Positions 1-6,445 of a stretch of 64,000 nucleotides of DNA are shown here, piece by piece. This DNA comes from JBPBQZ01 sp050955105 (lineage in GTDB: Bacteria; Pseudomonadota; Gammaproteobacteria; Burkholderiales; Burkholderiaceae): positions 1-64,000 of the forward strand of contig JBPBQZ010000057.1 in the NCBI GenBank assembly GCA_050955105.1, written 5' to 3'. Numbering within the stretch: the first letter of the stretch is position 1; each line of letters begins with the position of its first letter. Under the pieces are notes generated by a model that was not told the DNA's origin, did not search any database, and saw nothing but the letters and a program-made list of their open reading frames with translations. The position numbers were made by a program, and so were the translations under genes.

Positions 1-563
1 ATATAGGCACGCGGCACGCTGCCGAACCTTGCTTCGGTAAGCTGCACCGGCGTGACGAAGGTAACCATGGGTTCCGGTGTCAATCGGGTGGCCGCGCGCT
101 CAATGGTCGCGGCGTCTGTCGTGTTGTAGAAAATCGCACCGGCGAGGTTTGTCGCCACCGTCGACGTGGCGCCATCTTCGGACATCACCATCATTCCAGC
201 ATTGCGCGGCGCTTTGCTTTGTGCCGAGAGCGACCTCAAGGTGGCACCGCTCGGTGGCAGGAACGCGGCCAGGTAGACCAGGCGGCGGATGCGCTCGGGC
301 ACGCGCTCGGCGACTTCGCTGATGACGATGCCGCCGCGGCTGTGACCCACGAGAATTACCGGCTCGGGCTCAGCGCGAATCAGATCCGCCACGAAATCGG
401 CCCAGCCGGCGAGGGTGATGCTGCTGAGCGGTGTGCGGTCGCGGCCCATGCCGGGCAGGTCGGGAGCGATCACACGATGGCCGTCATGTTCCAACAGGGG
501 AACGATCTCCTCCCAGCACCAGCCGCCGTGCCAGGCACCGTGTACCAAAACGAAAGTTGCCAT
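1..563 (-). CDS. alpha/beta-fold hydrolase, esterase-like (3' end cut by window edge)
   Basis: The reading frame is open from the ATG at 563 to the window edge, so only the first 187 residues are visible. It opens with FVLVHGAWHGGWCW, the HG-x-W oxyanion segment of MES/salicylate-esterase-like hydrolases. The nucleophile elbow GHSRGG follows, with Ser75 as the predicted catalytic serine. The Asp and His of the triad would lie beyond the edge. The expected role is hydrolysis of a small ester or amide in the cytoplasm; the substrate cannot be told from sequence. A GAGAAGACG stretch lies just upstream of the ATG as a weak ribosome site. The gene runs leftward, away from the terminator at 687-716. 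Confidence 0.85.
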   Translation of the reverse strand, partial: MATFVLVHGAWHGGWCWEEIVPLLEHDGHRVIAPDLPGMGRDRTPLSSITLAGWADFVADLIRAEPEPVILVGHSRGGIVISEVAERVPERIRRLVYLAAFLPPSGATLRSLSAQSKAPRNAGMMVMSEDGATSTVATNLAGAIFYNTTDAATIERAATRLTPEPMVTFVTPVQLTEARFGSVPRAY

Positions 564-686
564 CGTCTTCTCCGAACGTCATTTTGGGGATGGTCTGCTT
601 GCGCGGCCTTGGTTTTAGCCGTCTGTGCAGAACGAATCGATGCCGATAGTACCGCTGTTATCGGCGACCATTCATCGGCCGGACGC

Positions 687-716
687 AAAAAAGCCGCCTT
701 GGCGGGCGGCTTTTTT
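687..716. terminator. bidirectional intrinsic terminator
   Basis: A perfect 12-bp inverted repeat (arms 687-698 and 705-716) encloses a 6-base loop. Its arms begin with A6 and end with T6, so it can end transcription in either direction. It lies 20 bases downstream of the stop of the small gene at 736-1014 (minus strand) and separates it from the hydrolase. Confidence 0.85.
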
Positions 717-735
717 CGGTGCGGCGAGCGTGATG

Positions 736-1014
736 CTAGAACCAGTGAAAACCTTTTGCCATGATTCCCGCGAGGCCGATTATCGCGCTGAAGAGGATCC
801 TGAAATCAATGGTTCTGATGCCGGCGATATCGGCGCGAACAGCGCGCACGTCAGCCTTCAGATCACTGATCGTCTCTTTGGTATATTCGGCAGTCGCCTC
901 GAGTTTTGCTAGTCGTGATTCCATGTCGCCATCATCTCGTCTCGACGCGGATCCGTCAACCGGCCCTTGTGGAGGTGCCGGTGGAGCAGCCATTCTAAAT
1001 TGATCCAGCAACAT
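736..1014 (-). CDS. small coiled-coil protein with C-terminal membrane segment (phage XhlA-like layout)
   Basis: The 92-residue product has a Pro/Ala-rich start, a heptad-like charged helix (MESRLAKLEATAEYTKETIS onward) and one hydrophobic C-terminal segment (FRILFSAIIGLAGIMAKGF). A coil followed by one terminal membrane helix resembles phage hemolysin XhlA or holin-associated proteins, but I do not recognise the family with certainty. I chose the ATG at 1014 because GGAGG sits five bases upstream. The frame stays open to 1128, but no better ribosome site is seen there. The gene ends just before the terminator at 687-716. It could be a remnant of an integrated phage. Confidence 0.6.
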   Translation of the reverse strand: MLLDQFRMAAPPAPPQGPVDGSASRRDDGDMESRLAKLEATAEYTKETISDLKADVRAVRADIAGIRTIDFRILFSAIIGLAGIMAKGFHWF

Positions 1015-1255
1015 TTTTACCTCCGCGAGATCGTCCATTAGCGCCTTCCCGGTTTCTTCGTTGATGCGGCCCATTAGGACGAGTAGATCCTTGAATAGAT
1101 CTCGAATGACGCAAGGCCGCCCTCCCATTAAACGCGCTGACCCGTTCAGAAAACAGAGGTTTACTTTCGACTTAGGCCGCCCTCGACTTAAATTGGCCTA
1201 AGAGATCACTCAAAAATTTCCCCATGGTCAAATGCTGACCGCCGGCGGCCGCCTT

Positions 1256-2749
1256 TCAGTCGGCTATCGTCTGCCGCACGGCGTGTTCCCAGCGCTGCAT
1301 CAATTCCAGCGTCTGCGAACGCGGCATGTTCGGCTCGAAGCGCCGTTCGACGCGCCACAGACGGCTCAACTGCTCGACGTTGTCATACAGGCCGCTCGCC
1401 AGCCCCGCCAGATAGGCAACGCCGAGCGCGGTGGTTTCGATGACCGCCGGCCGCAATACCGGAATGCCCAGCAGATCGGCCTGGAACTGCATCAACAAAT
1501 CGTTCACGCAGGCGCCGCCGTCGACGCGCAACTCGATCACCGGCGCGCCGCCGGCGTCAACCACGTCGAGACTCATCGCCTGCAGCAAGGCCGCGCTTTG
1601 GTAGGCGATGCTCTCCAGCGCGGCGCGCGCGATATGCGCAACGCTGGTGCCGCGCGTAAGCCCGGTGAGCGTGCCGCGCGCGTCCGCATTCCAATAGGGG
1701 GCGCCCAGGCCGGTAAACGCCGGCACCATCATCACGCCGCCGGAGTCCGGCACGCTTTCCGCCAGCGCCTGCACCTGCGCGCTTTGATCGATCGCCTTCA
1801 GTCCATCGCGCAGCCACTGCACCACCGCGCCGCCGGCGAACACGCTGCCCTCCATCGCGTACTGCCGCTGCGCGCCGATCTGCGCCGCGCTGGTCACCAG
1901 TAAGCCGTTGCGCGACGGGTGCGAGGCGCCGCCCATATGCATCAGCAAGAAGCAGCCGGTGCCATAGGTGTTTTTCGCGAGACCGGGCGTGAAGCAGGCC
2001 TGCCCGAACAGCGCGCTCTGCTGGTCGCCCGCCACGCCGCAGATCGACAGCGCATGGCCGAGCAGCTCGGCATCGATCTCGGCGAAAAAGCTGCTCGAGG
2101 CGCGCACCTCCGGCATCAGCGACGCCGGAATATCGAGCAGCTCGAGCAGCTCGGCATCCCAGCAGTTGTCGTGGATGTTGTACAGCATGGTGCGCGATGC
2201 GTTGGTGACATCGCTCGCGTGCAGCTTGCCGGCGGTCAGTTGCCAGATCAGCCAGCTATCGACGGTGCCGAACGCCAGTTCGCCGCGCGCGGCCTGCGCG
2301 CGCGCATCGGGCACGTTGTCCAGCAGCCAGCGCAGTTTGGAGGCAGAGAAATAGGCATCGATCACCAGGCCGGTCTTGTCGCGAATCGTGTCGCTCAGGC
2401 CGTCCTCGCGCAGCTTGATGCACAGCGGCTCGGCACGCCGGTCTTGCCAGACGATGGCTGGGTGCACCGGCTGGCCGGTGGCGCGATGCCAGAGCACGGT
2501 GGTCTCGCGCTGGTTGGCGATGCCGAGCGCATGGATATCACGCGCTGACAGCCCGGCTTGCGCCAGCACATCGCGCGCTGTCTGCAGCTGGCTACGCCAA
2601 ATTTCCAGCGGGTCGTGCTCGACCCAGCCGGGGCGCGGGTAGTGCTGCGTCAATTCCTTTTGCGCCATCGCCACGATGCGGCCGTCGAGGTCGAACACGA
2701 TGCTGCGCGAACTGGTGGTGCCCTGGTCCAGGGCGAGCAGATAAGTCAT
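1256..2749 (-). CDS. glpK: glycerol kinase
   Basis: This 497-residue FGGY-family kinase phosphorylates glycerol to glycerol 3-phosphate with ATP in the cytoplasm. The N-terminal phosphate-binding motif DQGTTSSR is at residues 8-15, and GWVEHDP, typical of glycerol kinases, follows. The length equals the usual ~500 residues and no frame damage is seen. Its ATG overlaps the stop of the upstream glpR remnant (ATGA at 2746-2749), preserving an ancestral glpR-glpK junction. With GlpR reduced to a fragment, normal glycerol-3-phosphate-responsive repression in cis is probably lost. No glpF or glpD is present in the window. Confidence 0.95.
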   Translation of the reverse strand: MTYLLALDQGTTSSRSIVFDLDGRIVAMAQKELTQHYPRPGWVEHDPLEIWRSQLQTARDVLAQAGLSARDIHALGIANQRETTVLWHRATGQPVHPAIVWQDRRAEPLCIKLREDGLSDTIRDKTGLVIDAYFSASKLRWLLDNVPDARAQAARGELAFGTVDSWLIWQLTAGKLHASDVTNASRTMLYNIHDNCWDAELLELLDIPASLMPEVRASSSFFAEIDAELLGHALSICGVAGDQQSALFGQACFTPGLAKNTYGTGCFLLMHMGGASHPSRNGLLVTSAAQIGAQRQYAMEGSVFAGGAVVQWLRDGLKAIDQSAQVQALAESVPDSGGVMMVPAFTGLGAPYWNADARGTLTGLTRGTSVAHIARAALESIAYQSAALLQAMSLDVVDAGGAPVIELRVDGGACVNDLLMQFQADLLGIPVLRPAVIETTALGVAYLAGLASGLYDNVEQLSRLWRVERRFEPNMPRSQTLELMQRWEHAVRQTIAD

Positions 2750-3056
2750 GGGGTCTTCCGAACCGGTGCGCGTGGGGATGTACGAAGCGATCTACGCTCC
2801 GACCCGGCCTCGGGCGTCGCCGCTGCGCGCGCGACTTCGCAGCGCACCTGCGCGCCTTCGAGCAATGCCGGGAAGGGCGGCGGCGGATCCATATCGGTGA
2901 ACAGGCAATCGATTTGCGACAGATCGGCCAATTGCACCATCGCCGGCCGATTGAATTTGCTGGCGTCCGCGGCCAGCCAGACCTCGCGCGCCTGATGCAT
3001 GATGGCCTGCGCGACCTTGACCTCGCGCAGATCCTCGCGGGCGGCTTGAGGATCAA
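2746..3056 (-). pseudogene. glpR: glpR remnant (C-terminal part of DeoR-family repressor)
   Basis: Read leftward from about 3050, the frame gives the end of a GlpR/DeoR-type effector domain, with VWLAADASKFNRPA and QLADLSQIDCLFTD. Only about 95 of the usual ~255 residues remain. The whole winged-helix DNA-binding domain and most of the sugar-phosphate domain are missing. The frame continues to 3180, but that part runs antisense through toxin-like DNA and has no GlpR character. The breakpoint lies at about 3054-3057, exactly where a decayed toxin gene begins on the other strand. The remnant overlaps glpK by four bases. It cannot act as a DNA-binding repressor. Confidence 0.8.
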
Positions 3057-3290
3057 ATGAACACGATTTTCTTTTGATGGCGCAGTACGGCGCCACTGCT
3101 GTTGTTTCGGTTGTCGATCGCCGCGACTGCGCCCTCCGCTGCCTGCTCGGGCGTTTGCGCGCAAGGTCCTCGCACGACATGAAGCTATCGCCTTTGGGTT
3201 GGCAACTATCGAGTTCTGTTTAACTGGAACGGCGCAGTTCAGGTTGTCGAAATCGACGAGGTGAGAAAGCGCGATGAACGCACCTATTAA
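3057..3290 (+). pseudogene. decayed RelE/StbE-type toxin
   Basis: The last 35 codons (3183-3287) read SYRLWVGNYRVLFNWNG followed by VVEIDEVRKRDERTY and a stop, the signature C-terminus of RelE/StbE mRNA-interferase toxins. Upstream DNA from the ATG at 3057 begins MNTI, the usual start of these toxins, but a TGA follows after six codons and another lies at 3180, and the frame is scrambled. Total length is near that of an ~85-codon gene. It overlaps the antitoxin start by 17 bases, as in intact toxin-antitoxin operons. No functional toxin is expected. Confidence 0.75.
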
Positions 3291-3606
3291 CGTCCAAGTT
3301 ATGAACGGGCCGGACGGTAAGCCGGCCTTTGTCGTTATGCCCTATGCCGATTACTGGCAAGCGTTCCTGTGCGCAATGGCATGATGCCACACGCCGTGGT
3401 CAGTCGCGTGTTCCGTGATGAGGTTTCCCTCGTCCGTGCCTGGCGCTAGCATCCGGGCCTCACTACAAAAAGAAGTCGCGGAGCGCCTAGGCGTATCCCA
3501 GCCGACTTTTGCCGCACAAGAAGGCGGCGAAATGCGTCTGCGCAAAGCGACCAAGGCAAATATCGCTGCGGCGCTTGGCATAAACCTGGCGCAACTCGAC
3601 TTTTGA
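3274..3606 (+). pseudogene. decayed HTH (XRE-type) antitoxin
   Basis: The start ATG at 3274 opens MNAPINVQVMNGPDGKPAF, typical of antitoxins paired with RelE-like toxins, but the frame stops at 3384. The next part, PHAVVSRVFRDEVSLVRAWR, continues in another frame and ends at a TAG near 3450. The helix-turn-helix part (EVAERLGVSQPTFAAQE, then ending GINLAQLDF) is again in the first frame and stops at 3606. So there are at least two frameshifts and one nonsense codon over a gene of about 110 codons. The downstream 62-codon piece could be translated from an internal start (3415), but this is unlikely to be functional. Confidence 0.75.
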
Positions 3607-3723
3607 TTGCTCTCAAGGCATGCGTTTCGTTTAACCTATTCAACACCCGAAGGCCGAGATTCGCCACACGTCAATGCCCCGCGTAGCGCAGCGGGAGAGC
3701 GGCTGATGCAGGCCAAAATGCAA

Positions 3724-3748
3724 AAAGCCACCGGGTTAGGGTGGCTTT
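3724..3748. terminator. terminator-like hairpin in a gene-free stretch
   Basis: A 9-bp stem (3724-3732 with 3740-3748) carries A-run and T-run flanks typical of an intrinsic terminator, here mostly facing the minus strand, where T5 follows. It sits about 120 bases downstream of the HEPN pseudogene stop at 3869 and could end that transcript. The rest of 3607-3868 shows no convincing gene, only a short tRNA-like D-arm at 3675-3704 that does not continue into a tRNA. Confidence 0.6.
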
Positions 3749-3868
3749 GTTCTGGGAGCAATCTCCAGGGGATTCTATTGCGAATACAGCGGGTTTACAA
3801 GTTTCTTCGCCAACGGACTCTTGATGATTGCATCATGCTCGCCATACAGCCGAAGTGCGAACGCGAAT

Positions 3869-4269
3869 CTAGGCCATTTCATATCTTGCTCTGGCACGAG
3901 TGATGCGGACAGCAATAGCTTCGGCGTCTGCAACACAGCCTTCCGAGTCGAGTCTGAATTCTTCGGTAACTTGATAATCGGCGACGATCCGGCTCCGCTT
4001 GAGCTTCGCCAATTGCCGAGCCGCTGATTGGGCGTCAGTTCGACCGCTTCTCAAGCTACGCCCCAGACCGCCATTGCTTCAATCAATGCTTTGTGGCTGC
4101 CGGCGTCATGCACTATATCGCGCGGAGGTGCGAACTCTTGAGGAATCATGGCTGCGCAGCAATGAAAGGCCCCGTAGTAAGAGCGGGATACGGATGTGCG
4201 GCGGTCAGCCTCGCTGCGCGACGGGTCGGCTAATGAGCGTGCCGTTTCAATGAAGTCGGATGGGAACAT
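3869..4269 (-). pseudogene. HEPN-domain protein, one frameshift
   Basis: From the ATG at 4269 the frame reads MFPSDFIETARSLADPSRSE, then RTSVSRSYYGAFH. RSYYGAFH fits the R-x(4-6)-H RNase motif of HEPN proteins, and SHKALIEAMAVWG follows. The frame ends at 4051, but the continuation (ARQLAKLKRSRIVADYQVTE, ending ARYEMA at 3869) is in the next frame. One extra G in the GGGG run near 4060 would restore a single ~139-residue product of normal family length. HEPN proteins are commonly RNases in toxin-antitoxin and phage-defence systems. The start lies inside the upstream gene (23-base overlap), implying translational coupling. The indel may be real decay or an error in the G run. Confidence 0.75.
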
Positions 4270-5026
4270 GCGTCGAATCTGTCGGTTCGATATACAAGAC
4301 AAACGACCCCAACTGAAGGTCATCAATCTCATCAAATAAAAGCGGCGTCAACTCTTCATCAAGTGCTCGCGCATTTCCATCAGACGGATCAATGTGGAGA
4401 TTGATATAGATACACTCTTCGCCCGGCATACGGTCGCTGCCGTGCGAAAAATGCTTGGCGCAAATCTTCCTTTCGCTCAGAAACCGTAGAGCGCAATCGA
4501 TTGTCTTCCGTACGGTTTCCTCTCGTACTCCAATAGCTTTGCTGAGATCAATCGCATTTTTGAAGCTTTGCATTTCGTCATCAGAATCGAGAATCCGCAA
4601 TGCCAAAGTTTTCAACAGTTCGTCAGCCCTCGACCACTCTCCCGCGCAAAAACGATATGCAATCGCGCCCCGTAAAAACTCTAGATTCTCCGGTTCCCTC
4701 AATGCGGCAGATTCCATCTGCTCGGCGGCCTCGGACGGTTGATTGATATCAGCCAATGCACGTGCGAAATTTGCCAAGATGTCGGCACTTGAGCTCAATC
4801 GCATCGCATGCCGAAAGTTTTCGCGGACCATTTCGATGGACCATCGAAGCATTCCAACAACACCTAGTGCCTGATACGCGTTGACAGCATCAACGCCGAT
4901 ACTGTCGCGCGCGACGCGCTCAACGCGCCTCAAGTCCAGATCGCTAGGACGGGTACCATTTTCGGCCATCGCAACGAGAGCAAGGAAAGCTTCGTGCGCC
5001 TTCGTCTGGGGTTGGGCGGCCGGCAT
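4247..5026 (-). CDS. helical-repeat (TPR-like) protein coupled to the HEPN gene
   Basis: This 259-residue protein is largely helical. Residues ~60-165 look like degenerate tetratricopeptide repeats (ADILANFARALADINQPSEA, then a helix pair around EFLRGAIAYRFCAGEWSRAD). The last ~90 residues form a separate beta-rich C-terminal part. I chose the ATG at 5026, preceded by AGGTG at good spacing; a TTG at 5056 would add ten residues. It overlaps the HEPN start by 23 bases, so the two form one unit. The name of the family is unknown to me; a partner or neutraliser of the HEPN RNase is inference from context. Base composition is clearly lower in GC than the flanking core genes. Confidence 0.65.
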   Translation of the reverse strand: MPAAQPQTKAHEAFLALVAMAENGTRPSDLDLRRVERVARDSIGVDAVNAYQALGVVGMLRWSIEMVRENFRHAMRLSSSADILANFARALADINQPSEAAEQMESAALREPENLEFLRGAIAYRFCAGEWSRADELLKTLALRILDSDDEMQSFKNAIDLSKAIGVREETVRKTIDCALRFLSERKICAKHFSHGSDRMPGEECIYINLHIDPSDGNARALDEELTPLLFDEIDDLQLGSFVLYIEPTDSTHVPIRLH

Positions 5027-5416
5027 AGGCACCTGTTTTTCAGAAATTGTTTGCAACTCGCCAATCTTAACATCCGGCTCTTCGTGGGAATTCCACTCTC
5101 TTTCTCCTTATCCATTCGACGTCAGGCTACCAAAGCCTGAAACGTCTTCGGGCAAAAAGCGAGTGGATCGTGCCGATCTGCCGCTCCAGTCCAGGCTCGC
5201 GCGTCGCATCCCGTTGATTCGATTCGCCAGCACCAGCGACGGCAACGATGCGTGAAACGAGAAGGTCGTGATAACCGCCAGATTTGCCCCACGGGCATTA
5301 GATCCGATACGGACAGCCTGTCGCAGCGCGCGCAGGGCATGATAGCTATTGTTGTCGCCCGAATCGCCGGCCACGGCGATCTCGTTGTAGAACCTTGGCA
5401 ACCGTAGGCGCTTATC
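5027..5416. other. 390-base stretch between repeat-protein gene and tRNA-Arg, no recognised gene
   Basis: A minus-strand frame is open from 5401 (TTG) to 5108 for 97 codons and contains YNEIAVAGDSGDNNSYHALR, which reads like protein. It has no good start or ribosome site and I do not recognise it. Shorter frames overlap it. Because it directly follows the 3' end of a tRNA gene, it could be the scarred end of an integrated element. Confidence 0.3.
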
Positions 5417-5491
5417 TGGTCCCTCCGACAGGAATCGAACCTGTATCTAGCGCTTAGGAGGCGCTTGTTCTATCCATTGAACCACGGAGAG
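5417..5491 (-). tRNA. tRNA-Arg (anticodon CCT)
   Basis: The minus strand folds into a full cloverleaf of 75 bases. It has a 7-bp acceptor with one G-U pair, D stem GTTC/GAAC, anticodon loop CTCCTAA giving CCT, T arm ACAGG-TTCGATT-CCTGT, and an encoded CCA at 5417-5419. It reads AGG arginine codons. Such tRNA-Arg genes are frequent integration sites, and the lower-GC repeat-protein/HEPN cassette begins just beyond its 3' end. I found no second copy of its 3' end in the window. Confidence 0.95.
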
Positions 5492-5528
5492 GGCGGGATA
5501 GTGCGGGGCGTTAGCATAACACGCTGAA

Positions 5529-6318
5529 CTACCTCGAGCGCGCCGCCGACTTTTCGCCCAATAAACGCTGCATCGTCAGTCGGGCGTCTTGTCCTTGATC
5601 GGTAGGCAGGCCCGATCCCCAGTGTCCTTTCAGTTCCTGGAACGCAAGTGAATACTCGAATAACGAGGCATCTGTCCCCGAACAAAAGGCGGCCGCATCA
5701 TACCCTTCATCGCCCTCGCACGGCCGATCCCGCGCCATCGACCACATCGAGACCAAGCCGATATCGTTGGCTTTGGCGAAGCTCACCAACTCTTCGGCGT
5801 CTTTTATCGAAAAAACTTTATCGGATATTGCGTCACGACCGATGGTCGGCGCAATGCCGATTTTCTGCCAACTTTCCCGATATGAAAGCGGCTTGCCGTG
5901 TTTGCTGAAAATGTCACTGACTTGTGTACGCAGTGCAGTAACCTGAGCTTTTATCGAATCGGCCATCGTCCCGCCGTTGGAACCGTAGGTGTACTTCGCC
6001 ACCCTGCTCACGGAAGTCCTCAATACGCGAGCGGATTTCGTCGGCGACAGGATCACTTTTGTCGTCTACGACATGTTCGCCGTCCCAGCTTGGTTTGCAT
6101 CCGCTCGAATAGGAATGTTCGTCGACGAAGGCGAGCTGCAACTGCGGGATCTGAAAAGTTTCGGCGAAGATAAAGAGAAGTCTCGGCTCCAACCAAGGCT
6201 TGTAAGGCACGCTTAGATTAAAGGGCACATAGGGCGCGAAGGCCGTTTCGGCACGGACCGCTAACGTGGTGCCGCAAAGTCGGCAAGGTAACAGTGCTGC
6301 AAAAATCGCTTTCTTCAT
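5529..6318 (-). pseudogene. decayed GH18 chitinase, paralogue of the intact neighbour
   Basis: The ATG at 6318 starts a signal-peptide-like sequence (MKKAIFAALLPCRLCG) and a chitinase N-terminus (TAFAPYVPFNLS) that aligns with the neighbour. After FREQGGEVHLRF the frame shifts. The next frame carries SNGGTMADSIKAQV and then jumps to the C-terminal part of the barrel (HGKPLSYRESWQKIGIAP, then DIGLVSMWSMARDRPC). About 130 residues holding the DxDxE catalytic segment are missing, and no chitin-binding modules follow. With both an internal deletion and a frameshift, it is not a working enzyme. It lies 127 bases downstream of the intact gene in the same direction, so it is a tandem copy. Confidence 0.85.
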
Positions 6319-6445
6319 ACGGGGATGTCTTCGAACGACAAACGGGCCAGACATCGTCCGGTGCCTCGCCTCGTTTGGTAATTTTGTGATGACGGCGCTA
6401 ACGGCATTTCTGCCGCTCGCGCCATCTCACGCTGCTAGCGCATGT

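Noticed and set aside
3675..3704. tRNA-like D-arm sequence (TAGCGCAGCGGGAGAGCG)
   Set aside because: The D stem has a mismatch and no anticodon or T arm follows; at most a fragment.
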